A stretch of DNA of 64,000 bases from Cyclina sinensis (lineage: Eukaryota > Mollusca > Bivalvia > Venerida > Veneridae), in contig JAAONU010000001.1 of the NCBI GenBank assembly GCA_012932295.1, positions 38,736,780-38,800,779 on the forward strand, in the 5' to 3' direction. Below the pieces are notes generated by a model. That model did not search any database. It saw only the letters and a list, made by a program, of their open reading frames with translations, and had not been told where the DNA came from. Position 1 is the stretch's first letter. Each line of letters opens with the position of its first letter. The translations under genes and the position numbers were made by a program. Below, in pieces: positions 47,136 through 60,850 of the stretch.

Positions 47136-50100
47136 TCAAGCCTCTACTGGGGAGACCATTGTGCCGTAACGTCTGCCGTTTCCAACAGGTGCCGTGTCAA
47201 ACCTGTCTGTACTGTTTATTCTTTGCCAACTTCTTTCAGAATCATGAGAATGCAACAAACTCCTGAATATATCCTTCATGTTAGACCAAAACCAGCCTTC
47301 ACTGGACGTGTTTTGAATGTTTTTGTGGAAATCAAAGTCAGCATGCTCGATATGATTTAATGTCTTTCTGCGGTGCTTACTGTACTGTACCGCACCATAT
47401 AAAAGAACTGTGATGAAAACAAGGACTGAAACCACAGGAACAAGAACTATAGCTGCCGAGTGGCTCGAGTTGTGTTCTAGAAATAAACAAGTATAAGAAC
47501 ATTGGTAACAGTATCAGATGAAAAAAAGCTGTCTATAGACTAATTTAAATAAACTGAAAACTCAACAATAGATTGTATACCTTAATCAAGAAAATGGTAA
47601 CAAAATGTTTGATAAAAAAAAGAAGAAAATTTAAATGGATGACTAGATGATATGGTAAGGATAAGATGAGTTAATACAAAACCAACATAAAGTCTGTTTT
47701 GAAAATGCAACATGGTAAAATCTACTTCCCGCAACCTGAAATCGAAAAGGGGTACCTCTGGTGGATAAGCAAACATTCTACCAAGTTGTCATAAAAGCAA
47801 ATAAATAGTCAAGGTTGTAGAAGTGCCGTATTATACCTCTACTATAGAACTACTATACAACATTTGGAGGAGAAGTGGTTGAGTGTCGGAGCCCAACACT
47901 TTTGTTTTGAAGGTAGCTGGTTCAAATACCACCTTGGGAGAGTCTCTGATAATTTGCAGCATTTCATGATTTCAATGCAGGAAATCATTTGAACTGATGT
48001 TTAAGATTATAAAATCTTAAACTATCAAAGTCAAATTCAGAGAAACTACATACATACCTTGTGTAACAGTTAATGTATGCTGTTGGTTCAAAACACTGAT
48101 GTCATTCTCGATTCTTATGTTAAGTTTGTACCTTCCTGCCTTGGACAGATTCTTCTGAGGCACAGATATAGTGAAGGTATGACTTATCACATTCCTACAT
48201 GACCCGTTGACCCCTTCATGTCTTTTGTCATAGGGTGTCAGATTCCAACAGAAGTTGAAAGGTGCACTGTCAAGGAGAGACAAAGAAAAAAATGCTGTCA
48301 GTGGATTCAGCTAAAATTGTTTGTTTCTTTTTAAAAAAAGACAAAAACAAACAAACAAACAAGAATCTTACTCATGTCAATAGCAACGTAATAATCTCTC
48401 ACAATTGGATACGCAATATAGATTTTTGTTTAAATTCATTCAATCTCACCGACTCAATATTTTTCTATATGCTGGGAGTGTAACAAATTGGTATCCACTA
48501 TGTTTACCTACAATGTATAAGGACTACATTATGCAACACACTGAAGTCATGATAATCACTGAATTCACAGAATTGTTTCAATTAACAATAATTGCTTGTG
48601 ATTTTGAGAATCATATTGTAGGAAATCAATCAGTCTGATTACAGGAGTAATTAATACCCCCTGCATTCCAGTTTGTTGTAATGGGGAAATCATTTAAGAG
48701 TGGGGACAGGACAATGGTCCAGTTGATGTGGTTGAAGTCCATGTGTAAGTTTTCAGAAAGGTATTCATATGATAAAGAAAGCAAGTGATGGTCTGGAAAC
48801 CTTTTCCTTATTTTGAAGCACTGTGATGACCATTCTCGGACTTACCCCAAAACAGATAGGGATCATCCTTGATCAAGTCAAAATATATGTGTAAGTTATG
48901 GTCTAGAAACAATATCTTATGTCCTAACACTGTGACCTTGACCTTTGCCAGTTCAACCACAAAATCAATAGGGATTATTGTTCATGTGGCTGAAGTCCAC
49001 ATGTAAGTTTTCAGGCAGGCAGATGATACAGAAAGCAAATTATAATCTGGAATATGTGTTCTTATTTTAAAGCACTGTGACCTCGACCTCTGACAGACTG
49101 ACCCCAAAATCAAAAGGGATCATCTTTGAATGAGTACATGTGTTTTCATGCAGACAGATGATAAAGAAAGCAAGTTATGGTCCTGAAATGATTGTGTCCA
49201 TGGATGGACAGAGAGACAGACAAGATGATTCCTGTATACCCCACCCATCTCAACAATTTTGTTGCGGGGATCAGGTAAAAAAACAAACAAACCTATAAAT
49301 CTTCTTAATTTTAAAGGTATTTCAAGCCTATGTAAGATAAGTGTTATCTAATTTAGATCGAGATATATGCTCTCATTCTTCCTGCAGTGATAAAATACTG
49401 CACTACTGATGTTGCTCAATACTATATATTACTCCACAGGAAGAACTTGCACATGTATTTCAGAACAAAACAAACAACCAATCAATGTCAGTCATTGTTT
49501 AGATGAATTCTCTCTTTTACTGTTCACTTGAACTTCTGGCTGCAGAAAGATATCATTGTTTATATGACATTTGAGTGTATTAAATGACAATTGTGAAATG
49601 TTTGTCTTGCTATGTATCTATTTTACTCCTGATCACTTTCTAGACACAAGTTTTACATTACATAGCTCATAATGAAAATATGAAGAAACCAATGTGATCA
49701 TAAAAATTTTGTCATTTACATATGACGACTTCCTGGTACCACACAAGAATTATGGCAGTATGGCTACAGTCATGTGTATTAAAAGTGATACAGTTGTAAA
49801 CACATGTACCAAACTGCAAACATTTTCAAAGGCGGTTTTATTAAAAAATGACTGAAATGAATTAATCTCAAACTTTCCATGTGTTTAAAAAGGGAAGGAA
49901 ATCTTACCTTCCATTATAATCTGCATGAAGTGTGATACTCTCTCCTTTGTTAACCACTTTTTTACCAAGTAACTGTAGTTCTAACACAGGGTCTGTACAA
50001 GCAAAAATTGTATCAATGTCAAATTCAAAATACAGGTAAACCATAAAAACAATATGATCATATAATTTGACACGCTTCTTCTTTGGTGAATTAATGCTAA

Positions 50101-53100
50101 GTTTCATGTATTATTAAGTCAAATGATGCACATGCATTACTTTTTCAAAAAACCAGTATTGCAAAATTTAAAGCCCAAGAGTAGCAAGTCAGCAAATTTA
50201 ATGCATTACTTTTCAAATTAACTTGGCTTATATCTGTAAATGATTCATTGCATATTTACACAAGCAGTTAAAGTAAATACTCATAAACTATGTCTTTTTA
50301 TTTATGTAGTCAGGTATTTTTCACTGATTGGAGAGGTCATCAGACCTCTCCACAGTGTTGGCTTTAATTGCTGGCGGCATCCATTCTTGCGTATCAAATT
50401 TTAGTTAATGATCTCATATTAAGCCTAAAATTATGAAAACCAGTCTACAAAGACAGTTATGCGCATGCTCCGAATCAAAAAACGAATCTATTTAAACGAA
50501 ACCAAAATTAAACATCGGGTCAAAACGGCCTATGGTTAAAACGGCCCATTATGTACAGAACGTACAGAATAATTTTGTATTCCCTTAATTAAACACAAAA
50601 AATACAATTATAGGGATGCATTTCTTATAATGTATGCTACTTTTTAAAAACTACAAATTCTAAAATGCATTTTTTTTCTGAGAAACTCATCAGCCTCTTG
50701 AACAAATTAATATATAGCCATGGTCATGAAAAAATGTAAATATTTTTTACGAATTTCAGAGCATTTTTGACAAGTCCATTTCCTCGATTTGGATCAAATT
50801 TACACCCTTTTAATATTTAGTCCAGCTTAACAGATACTATCGCTGATTATTTTGTAAGATATTTGGACTAAGAAAGGTGTAACAAAAGCTTGAAAGGGAA
50901 AACAAAACTTAATGAGCCTGAAAATTAAAAAGCAACAGCTTAACATGGGAGTTCTGGCTTCAACAACTACATGCATTGTTGTAAAAGAGGGGGGGGGTAA
51001 AGCCTTAGGGGCTTGTAAGAAGATCCCCAAGATTCTACAATGTATGAAATACATGAGGTTATCGTAATGGGCTAATAAGATATTAACTATTAATAATAGT
51101 TAGCATACTAGTTTTTATAATCTTTTAAGTCACAGAACGTTTGAAAAATTCAAAATGATCTTGGAAACAAGTAAATTTATTCTTTCAGTGACGACAGCTG
51201 CTGACCTCTCTTTGGCTTACTTTTTAAAGGAAGCCAACTTGTCTTGAATTGAACTAAACCAGTCCAAGGACCACTCTCTTTCATGAGAGATTGTCAACTT
51301 CCCCACACTAAACAGTCAAGTACATGGTGTTTAAACCCTTGATTTTTTACCAGACAGTTGACCATTACCAGTAAGGAGTTACAATGGTTTAAAAATTTTC
51401 TTCAGAATCATGTAAATGTGAAAGATATTGAATGAATTATAACCTAATATCAAGGTGTTGGTCAACTTTCTAAGTACAATAGGTAAACACAAAGCATTTC
51501 CATTAGTCTTCATCCAGAGAGTTGTTGTTGTACCACTTCTGGGTGGACAGCCATTTATCACAAATGAAAATTTTCTTAGTGTCTATTTGCCTTAAGGAAA
51601 AAAATGAACACATCTTCTTTTGATTATCCATTATTCTGCATTTCACAGACAATGAGCTACGAAAATATATATGCAGCCTAGCTATATCTTCAGTTCATTT
51701 TACTGTCTCTCAAATGCCATACATAAAGCCTTTACACCAAGGGGCAGATTTCAAGAAGTACAAGCGGTCCATATATACTTGTATTACACAAGACCTATCA
51801 AGAGAGCAAAAATCACGTTTATTTCTGTGTTTGCCTATGTCCTGATAACCCTTGTTACATGTAAACAACATTATCATTACCATCCTACATTTGCTTTGTT
51901 TTGTAATACAGTTTATCAAGTTTTAATGAGCATATCTTTCCTGACTTGACACTAGATGTGGCTTTTGTCCTCTTTCTAATGGTTACAAGCTACAATTCAA
52001 TGAAAGTTTTAGTATGTTGGTAATTTTCCTACGTTTTGCAAAAGAAGAATTTTGCTGATTTGTGTATGATTCAAAGGTGCCTGTGATCAAGTCATTAAAA
52101 TGCATAAGATTTCTTATGTTTTACTGTTGTTCCCCTGAACTGCCCTGGCTTGCATCTCAGGACTACTCTCTGCATGACCCTGTTTTAACTCTCTAGTTTA
52201 TATATATATCATACATGCCATAGACCTGATAGGCAAACAACCGGAACCATGCTTTAAATAACTACCAGCCAACCAATAGAAATTTAAACAAGACTGTAGC
52301 CAGCTTAAACCTTCAACCGCCTACGCCTACATGTACATTTTAAAGGGACACACCCAAAAAAGTAACCCACGATTATACAGCATACGTGTTTTGTTTGTTC
52401 ATTCTTTAGAAAATGAAAAAATAAGTGGAAAAGAAGAGTTAGCAGAATATGTATTTAAAAATGTCTCCGTAGTGCACAGCCAAAGAAAGTCTGCATTTAC
52501 AATAAATGGCTATCCACCCAAAAATTGTACATCAACAACACTGTGTAAACACTAGTTTCTATGCATTTAGTTTATTTACTGTACTTGACAGACATCTTGA
52601 CATCTGGGCTTGATTCATTCAAACTCATTAACAATGTAGTTTGAAGGAAATGTAATAATCTAAATTTTAGGGAATGCCTTTTTACATATAAACAGATACA
52701 TTCATCTTTCTCTTCTGAATTTCCAAATTAAACTGGCCAATAATTACAGCTGGACAAGCCTTTTTGTTATATATAAGTGTTTTCATTGATAACTTACGAA
52801 ACAGTTAACACCTCAGGCCACTGATCAGAAAGCGTAACAGTGTAGGGTAACGATGGTCTGCAATTCTGCAGTGTTTTTGAAGGCAGTAACTGTCAATGGT
52901 GTCAGCCTGTCAGGGAGCTAGACCACAGAAATCTTTAATTTGTGGTATGAAATTGATGTACCACATATTTTTTACTGTGCATGTGTAACAGCTGGAAATT
53001 ATCGATAAACTGTCTCTGTATCAGCACACCGGACATTTGCTGTTCACCAATAACAAATTTATATTTATACAAGATACTTGTGATAACCCCATTATAAAAT

Positions 53101-56100
53101 AGGTGGAAGGGCAAAAAGCCTGGACCCTCACTATTTTATCAAGTTATAATCATATTATTATAAACTTCATATTGTAATCTCATAACAAAACATCTGAATA
53201 TGACTTTACAATTTCAATTACAATCTTTCGGCTACAACTTTTTTATCTTATGGTTTATCTATGATTGATGTAGAAGTGTCCACTTGAAGGTTGAATTTTT
53301 TTTTGGGAAAAAATGTGCAAAGCAAATTATTTTGAAAAGAAATATACATCACTTCCATCAGAGTCCCGTGTTTTACTGAAATCAACCTCCACTACCAGAA
53401 TCAACCTGAACTGTTTTACTATTTTATCTATTGCAAAAATGTTTGGTAAATCACCAATTTTCAGACTCATACAAAAAACATTTCACTCAAAGATACTTCA
53501 AATTCTTATTGTAAATAAATTCATTAATATTATTTTCCAAAAATAATGTATAAAGCAAAAAACTGGCTTTCTGATGAAATTAAGGTCGATTCCAAAAATG
53601 CAAAGTCAACTCCGGTCCATTCTGTTAATCGAGATCAATTCAGGTAAAACATGGAACTGTTTCCATCATTTCATACACATGCTCATATTATGCTAAAACA
53701 CTTGCATTCATAAATCTTGTAATATATTCCAGGTTTATATAAAAAAAAATAGCTTTTTCAGTGTTTTGCTCCCATCAAAACATGAAATTGTAGTTTTATC
53801 TATTTTAGGAAAAATTACATAAGGTGTATCTGTAAACCAAGAAATATAAAAGCAGTGGCCTTACCTTAAAAAAAAAAAATTAAATGCAAAAAAAAAATAA
53901 AAAAATAAAAACACACACATGAACAAACAAGGTGTAGCTTTAGTGTTACGTTTCTTCTTGAATATTGCAAAAGACTTCTTCTTAAATTTGGCGGCACTTA
54001 TATATTCAAGATAATAAAAAGGTAACGAAATAAAGGTGATGCAAGTGACAGTGAATGATGTCATGGTCTGTCACAAAGACATGCTCATACCAAAAAACTT
54101 TGATGAAATAGCAACTAATTCAATTATAAAACCTCACCTTTCATTATCACATCTGCCTGGAACGAACCTTTTAGATTATTTTGATACTCAAACCCTTTGC
54201 AATCAATGGTAAATCCTGACGCAACAACATCAAGTCTTACAGTGTGGTACCCAGTTTCCTGAATATTAATGAGTTCTGTTTCATTATTGCCTGCCTCAAA
54301 CAACTTATTATTAATATACCACTTGTATGTAAAGTTTGGTGAATGTGTAAAATTGTCTGTAAGATTTGCCAGAAAACGAATTGGCATTTCTGTTGAAAAT
54401 GTATTTTTGGGAGCTTTCAAGCGTCTGTGTACAGTTTGGTTATTCTTCAAATTTCCATTCAACATGGCTGAAAAGAAAAGAAAACATTTCAAATTTTTCC
54501 AACAACATTCTTAAAAGCTTTAAAGGTCCACTATAAATTACTAAAGAAAAAAATATGGACTAAAATAACAATACTTAGAGTTAAAACTATCCTCCTAACA
54601 AAGTATTTCTTCACTTGGATTAAAACCAAAATTACTACCTGTTTTTCTCTCTTTCTTTCTCTTTACATGCTACAGACAGATCATGTGTAGTGATATGTTC
54701 TTGCAGTGTTAATAAAACCACTATGAAACTGATTACTACCTTGTAGATTCTTGCTTCCCCACTGTTCAAAGCAAGTTCTTTTCAAAATAATTTGCTTTGA
54801 AGCACTGCATAACATCTGAAGATGTTGTCTTGCAAATTAAAAATTTTATTGCTCACTTGAGAAACATTGTAGATACTGTTCAATTTTTCCTTGCTGTAAC
54901 TTCCAAAAACAGAGGATAGCTCTGTATGTCTTGGTTATGATAGTTTTCCTGTCGCAACATTTCAGTGAACAAAACTGCTATTAATAAATGGCATTGTATT
55001 TAACACTTCTGCATGTTTCTCTGAGGTAAAAAAATTTACTTACAAGTTATATCAAAGTCCAAATCTTTTTTAACAACTGGTTTGAAGATTGCCTTGGAGT
55101 TCTGGTCATACACGGTCACTTGCATTTTGTACTGTCTAGGTTTCACAAGGGAGTCAAAGCAGCGATGATAGCTAGTGTTGTAATCAGCATGTTGTGTCTC
55201 CTGTAAAAGTAATTGAGACATCACTTAATTTTCTGTAATTTCAGACTATTACATTTTGTCTATTGTCAATGTTAAGGCCACTCCCCCATGGCCCGTTGCT
55301 AAGGGCTTCTCACAATGAATCAGGAGATAATGGTTCAATCCCTAATTCAGTAGTTGGGCCTGTCCCAGTAAGACCTTTGATATTGAGAGGGATTTTAAAC
55401 TTTTTCACTCACTTGCCAATTTTTTCAGCTGAAATTCGGAAAGATTCCACTATCAAAATTATTTTCTTACAACAAGATTTTTATTATTTTAAAAATTTCC
55501 ATTTATAACATGAGGCTTGAATAAATTACTATTGTTCCACTGAAATGTTTGACCTGTCTTCTTCAAATAGTGTGTGGTCTAGTAAAATATATAAAAGGTA
55601 CATAGTCTTTTCTATGAGCTGGTCATTATAGTTGTTAAAATAAGATAAAAATAACATGTTGTTATGAAATATTGAATTATGTATCAATATAGCCATAGGC
55701 TGAACATTTCTGAGCAGCAGCAATTGGGAATTAGCAGAAAATTCAGATTCAACAAACAAGTCAAGAAAAAAAACAGTTACTGTATGTATGTTATCTCTTA
55801 AAAGTACGAGTTAGGAGTTCGACCCTCAAGAACAATGAAAGGTTTTAATTACCACACTGGGACCATAAAAATATCTAGAGCCACAGAACAGTTAGAGCAA
55901 TGCGACTTCGGGCCATGTGTATTATTTCAATATAGAAATATAAGGACAAAAAGTCAGGAACAAGTGTCAACTTCGAGCCATCGAGGAAATCAAGCGAAGC
56001 GAGTTGAAGCCGTCGAGGAATGACTGTATTTTTATGATACTCTGAAAATTTTTTGAACCAACTTCATTCTATCTGTCTCTAACTTTAGCATTTGTTTCTT

Positions 56101-57375
56101 GAAAATGGCAACAACTGACTACATTAAAGATTAAGTCATTAACATGTTCTCATAAAGCTTTTCTGTATACACGATTGTTTAATGAATCCTTTGCATATTT
56201 CTGTACTGAAACTGGGCTTCTTAATGTCAGGGAATATATATATATATGAGTTTGACATAGTCAGAACTAATTTAAACTCAAAATGATAAAAAATACTGCA
56301 TTTGCAGTAAGTCAGATGGAACAAATGTAGGAATTAAATCAGATCTGCATTGTAGTGATAGCAAATGATGTCACCAAGGCAAGTCTTGAAATCACCATGC
56401 AGACACAAATTAAAAGTATTCAGTACTTTCTGGATGTGGTTAATTTTCAACATGCCAATCTAAAACCTATTTAATTAATTTTTAGAACTGTTTTGTATTT
56501 TACACAGACACCTGTAAAGCTACTGTACACAACATGCTCTTGAGAGTGTAATACATTAAAACAAAACAAGCGCTATGTTTGAATGAATGCCATGTCCCAG
56601 TGACCTCTAAGTGGGTGTGGCGGGTAGAGCTCATCAAGGTGCATGCACCTGTGAAGTTTGGAGGCTGTTGATGGACTTCCATGTTATGGTTAAAGTTAAA
56701 GTTTTGTGACAAACAACCAGACAGACAGACCCAAAACAATATGCCCTCCCTCCAGGGGCATAAAAACAACTGCATATTGCTTTACTGGTTACATACATGT
56801 ACTACTAAATTAGGAAAATAAGATATATCTTACTGTTAGCATATCAACTGTACTTCTCCAATCATATCTGAACAATTTCTTATCCTGTGGTGTCTGACTG
56901 GTTCCCAAATATAGCTGAGCTTGGAACTTCATAACAGAGCCATACACAGCCGGGCCACTACTTGTCACATTTAATTTGTAGTCATCCACTGTAAGGTATT
57001 ACAGTAACAATATGCAATGCTAACCATTATGATATTCAAGTCAGCTCTTAAACAACTGGTTTACTCTGGTCAGAACAGTTTCAGACTACAATGGTGCCAC
57101 TGTTTGCCTAAAATAAGCATTTTATTCACTCACAGATGTAACTGTATCTTAAATGTTTAGTATTTAACAAAAAATTTAATTAGCCTAAACAGTTGAAAGG
57201 TCAAAGGTACTGTTGGAACATCACCTTAATTTCTAAGCTCATGATATAAATCCAAGCTTACCCAAAGCACCTTTAAAGTTTTATAATAAATAAAAAACAT
57301 ACCAATTGCTATCTCTGAGCACAGTGATAATTCCAGCAATAATGGCAGCAGAAATATTTTACACACTAATTCCAT
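47136..57375 (-). CDS. TMEM130-like (PMEL/GPNMB group) PKD-domain membrane protein, seven exons
   Basis: Predicted 449-residue type I membrane glycoprotein. Exons on the - strand: 57375-57303, 56988-56834, 55200-55044, 54467-54138, 49992-49908, 48266-48058 and 47476-47136; all introns GT-AG and every junction keeps frame. Residues 1-19 form a signal peptide (MELVCKIFLLPLLLELSLCS). Residues 25-76 hold DDYKLNVTSSGPAVYGSVMK, the family's N-terminal strand pattern. About 155-205 is a PKD-like fold (NFTYKWYINNKLFEAG, ETGYHTVRLDVVA) with several N-x-T sequons. Exon 6 (CWNLTPYDKR; AGRYKLNIRI) is a second beta-rich stretch. A hydrophobic helix lies near 345-367 (AAIVLVPVVSVLVFITVLLY), then a 80-residue tail with HADFDFH. 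The length matches human TMEM130 (about 435). The start is the only ATG before the signal peptide in that frame. Could also be named PMEL/GPNMB-like; TMEM130 fits the size best. Molecular function is unknown. Confidence 0.82.
48700..49285 (+). mobile_element. Interspersed repeat in intron of the TMEM130-like gene
   Basis: Repeated units with ATGTAAGTTTTCAG, AAAGAAAGCAAGT and CACTGTGACC..GACC, ending in GGATGGACAGAGAGACAGAC and a hairpin-like CCCCACCCATCTC..GTTGCGGGG. It belongs in style with the other GACGGAC-ended repeats here. Confidence 0.6.
50325..50400. repeat. Short hairpin in intron of the TMEM130-like gene
   Basis: GGAGAGGTCATCAGACCTCT plus CC forms a 9-bp perfect stem with a 4-nt loop at about 50331-50352. 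Probably the end of a repeat element. Confidence 0.5.
51385..51660 (+). repeat. Diverged relative of the 36.3-kb MITE
   Basis: Shares AATCATGTAAATG, ATAACCTAATATCAAGGT, GTTGTTGTTGTACCACTT and TTTTCTTAGTGTCT in the same order as 36330-36738. Terminal repeats are not recognisable. Confidence 0.6.
52325..52555 (-). repeat. Partial inverted copy of the same MITE family
   Basis: At its left edge TTTTAAAGGGACACACCC resembles the element end. Near 52508-52538, GGCTATCCACCCAAAAATTG and TACATCAACAAC are the complement of the family's GTTGTTGTACCA..GGGTGG region. Confidence 0.5.
56615..56765 (+). repeat. 3' end fragment of a GACAGAC-ended repeat
   Basis: Ends with CCAGACAGACAGACCC and ATGCCCTCCCTCCAGGGGCA, the same arrangement as the ends at 17.2 and 44.4 kb. 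It lies in intron 2 of the TMEM130-like gene. Confidence 0.6.
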
Positions 57376-57974
57376 CTTTTTAGATTGTTTATTTTCCCCA
57401 CTCAACACATGTTAACATGTTTAAACTAGTTTTACATGACTCTGTCTGATCTGAAATTAAAATAACATTGAGATAACATTGGTATCATTTGTAACTAACA
57501 ATTACAGTCACATGCTTGCCACAAAATGATAATAAAAAAAGTTATAAAGCAAACTGTATTAAATATATGCATGAAATAAACATGCAAGTGCATGTAAGAA
57601 AATAAAAACTGAAAATGATCACAATAACAAAAGTTTTCAAACAAAAGGTTTGTCTTCATAAATTTGAGTTTCTCACTAATGGTGTGTAAAAAAAGTACTA
57701 CTATCTCCTAATTTAGTACAATAACAAATGTCTGTATCAGATAGTGACAGATACAGTTGCTTTAAGGCCATTGAATAATACATAAAACTTTAAAATAAGT
57801 GATAAATGTAAAAATGAGTGTTTGATCAATGGGTTGTAGATAAGTATATTTTAGTGCAAACTTTGAAATTTGGATACTGCATTTCCTTCTTACTAATGAA
57901 ATTTTCAATGCAAAACAGTGGCAGAGACTTCTCTGTATAAATTACAACCCTTTCATATACACCCAGATACTACA

Positions 57975-58854
57975 ATTTAAAACTTGTGACCCCTCAGGAG
58001 GGGCTAATAGTGACCCCAGGAAAATTTTTCTAACACACTTAAGAGACGTCCTCCAGACATTGCTACATACCAAATCTTAAGGATCAGGGCCTTGCGGTTT
58101 CAGACAAGAAGATTTTTAAAGTTTCACTATATAAGCCTATGTAAAATCCATTGACCCCCGGGGTAGGGCCAAACTTGACCCCAGGTGTATAATTTGAACA
58201 AACTTGGTAGAGGTCCACAAGACAATGCTACATACCAAATCTGAAGGCTCAGGTCCTTGTGGTTTCATACAAGAAGATTTTTAAAGTTTCACTATGTTAA
58301 ATAAGTTGACCCCCGGGGCGGGGCCAAATTTGACCCAGGGGCATAATTTGAATAAACTTGGTAGAAGTCCACACAACAATGCTATATACCAAATCTTAAG
58401 GCTCAGGGCCTTGTGGTTTCAGACAAGAAAAGTTTTAAAGTTACACTATATAAGCCTATGTAAAATCAATTGACCCCGGGGTGGGGCCAAATTTGACCCC
58501 AGAGGCATAAATTGAACAAACTTGATAGAGGTCCACTATAAAATGCTATATACCAAATCTTAAGGCTCAGGGCCATGTGGTTTCAGACAAGAAGATTTTC
58601 GAAGTTTTTCCTTTCAATTGCCATAGCAACCAGAGTTCTTGATGGAATTGAATTCTTTGAACAACTTTGGTAGAGTTTTATGCAAGGAACATCCCTGCAA
58701 AGTTTCAATAAATTTAGCCAAGTGGTTTAGGAGGAGAAGCTGTTTAAAGAAATTGTTGACGCACGCATGGACGAATGCACGGACGGACGATGGACGACGG
58801 ACAATGGGCCATCACAAAAGCTCACCTTGAGGACATTGTCCTCAGGTGAGCTAA
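57975..58854 (+). mobile_element. Interspersed repeat with four internal units and terminal hairpin
   Basis: Four units of about 150-165 bp carry TTGACCCCGGGGTGGGGCCA-like and TTTGTGGTTTCAGACAAGAA-like phrases. Then GGACGGACGATGGACGACGG and a hairpin at 58819-58852 (AGCTCACCTTGAGGAC / GTCCTCAGGTGAGCT, 15-bp stem with one bulge) followed by AAAA. Same end as the repeat at 1-622. Confidence 0.8.
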
Positions 58855-59975
58855 AAATTGAATGTTTAATGAGTAAGATATTTATGACTGTGCTTTGCAC
58901 TGACGTCTTGTCTTTTTGTGTGAAGTTTAGTTGAATTCCATCAGGTAGTGACAGTTGTCTGGACAAAGCCATTATAAAATCAATGCATAAAGAATAATAA
59001 CTCAGCTGAAAATTGACCTGAAAATGCCAAGGACATGCACAACCACCCTTGGCACTGAACATACGTGTAAAGATTTATTGAAATCCACCTGGTGGTTTCA
59101 AAGGAATTGTCTAGACAATTTGTAATTGGACAAAATCAGTTTGTCTTACAGAGTGGAAACAGAAGTTTTTGAGATAATTATATGAAACAGATACAATGTA
59201 ATATTATGCTATATGCCCCTTAAAATTAATAACCACTTTATTAATTAAGGACTGTCTTCCATAAACAATCATTCCTTAATATTTCAACGTATTTTATCTC
59301 TAAAACACATTTTTCACACTCAAAATCCCTAGGTGCAACTTCAAATTTGACTTCACATGGTATTCCATTTGAAGTTTGGTCAAGACTGCCTAAATCCAGG
59401 ATGGCCAAGGATCAGGATGGATGAAATCTACAATGCTTCTGTCCAAGAAAGCCCAAGTGTTACTATTTTCATTTGTTTAAAGTTTTCATAGCTTTATTTA
59501 GTTAAGAGTTACGTTAAAGTGAGACAGATAAGAAAGTTTTCTTCACATCTAAAGAATGCTTTATTCCATTATGGTGTTAATTTTTTAAAATTAAAACTGA
59601 CAATGACATTGTATATTGACTGGACAGGTGTACTTTCTGCATTTTTGTCAAACTAATAGCAAACTTTTGTCTTTTTACACACTATGTGTATAACTGACAA
59701 CACATTTTTTTTATGTCAAATGACGCATGTAAGATGTTTATTTTGGGTGCTGGTAAATTCTGATAATTACATGTTCAGTAAAATGATCTTATACATGTAT
59801 AGCAAATGGCTTGAAGGATTCAGTTAAAAGTATTTTTAATTGAGATAACCGATAACTGGATTGTTGAGATTAACTACGTACTTTCAGACGATTATTGCCT
59901 AATTAACTTATAAGATATAATTGATGTTGTACTGACTTTTATTTACTTAATCATCAAAGTCTGCACAGGCATTTT
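58855..59975. other. Intergenic, no gene recognised
   Basis: Upstream flank of the TMEM130-like gene; AT-rich, short ORFs only, none recognisable. Confidence 0.4.
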
Positions 59976-59982
59976 GATAAAA

Positions 59983-60178
59983 AATAAATCAATTATAATC
60001 TTTTATAAAGTTTTATGTAAACAATATTAATAACGATTTCAGTATATCATACTTTCATTTCAAAGTTAATAATAAAATATAAATCAGTTATAATTTTTCA
60101 TAAAGTTTTATGTAAACGATATTAATAACAATTTCAGTACATCATACTTTCATTGCAAAGTTAATAATAAAATACATT
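59983..60178 (+). repeat. 95-bp direct tandem duplication
   Basis: AAAGTTTTATGTAAAC and CATACTTTCATTTCAAAGTT recur 95 bp apart (for example GTTTTATG at 60010 and 60105) with a few substitutions. Confidence 0.88.
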
Positions 60179-60724
60179 GTATAATTAACTACTATATTTA
60201 TGTTGAAATACTTATATTTACTTTATCGCCAGTTTTTGCTTTGCATTAAAAAAATATTTATATAGTTTTGATACAGTACACTTTTAAATGTACCAAAGTA
60301 CAAGTAAATTGAAGTTACACAGTTTAAAACAGTTTTAAACACCCAATAATGTATGAATAAGACACATCTGCTCCTTTTAACTGAAACTTCCAAGCAATCT
60401 GCAATTTAAAATCATTTCACCAAACTTGTTATTTACCAAAACCTCGGGTAACCTTCATTTTCAGTCCTAATCCTATAGCATTGTTGCAGACCGTTTCTGC
60501 TCCCTAAACTTTAAATCCCCTATTTTTTTTATTTTTCTTTATACTAAAACCAAAGACCTAAAATACCACAAATTCAACACTTCCCTTTTCTGTACCATAA
60601 AGGTCTTTGTTTAAACCTAAATGGATTTTTTGCTGAAGTTCTGTACCTAAGTTAGGACAACTGTTAATTTGTTTGACGCTGGATATTGTTTGTTTTAAAT
60701 TTATGTCAATTGCATTTTCTTTCA

Positions 60725-60850
60725 TTTTTCTCTGCGTTATTCACAGATGAATTGAGCGCAAAACATCTTTGGCATTTGTGCCTTATAATTTTTCCTGGAC
60801 GGGCCGCGCCGTCTCCAGTTTGGCTCGGTCGGTCATGACTCGCACAATTC
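60725..60850 (-). promoter_or_regulatory. CpG-richer patch, possible promoter/first exon of the TMEM130-like gene
   Basis: A local rise in G+C and CpG (GACGGGCCGCGCCGTCTCCA, GGCTCGGTCGGTCATGACTC) in an otherwise AT-rich flank 3.4 kb upstream of the - strand start codon. Purely compositional; no core promoter motif was identified, and it could belong to another gene or a repeat. Confidence 0.25.

Noticed and set aside
57376..57408. Upstream extension of the TMEM130-like first exon (11 extra codons)
   Set aside because: The extension would start at GTG; the ATG at 57375 directly precedes a proper signal peptide.
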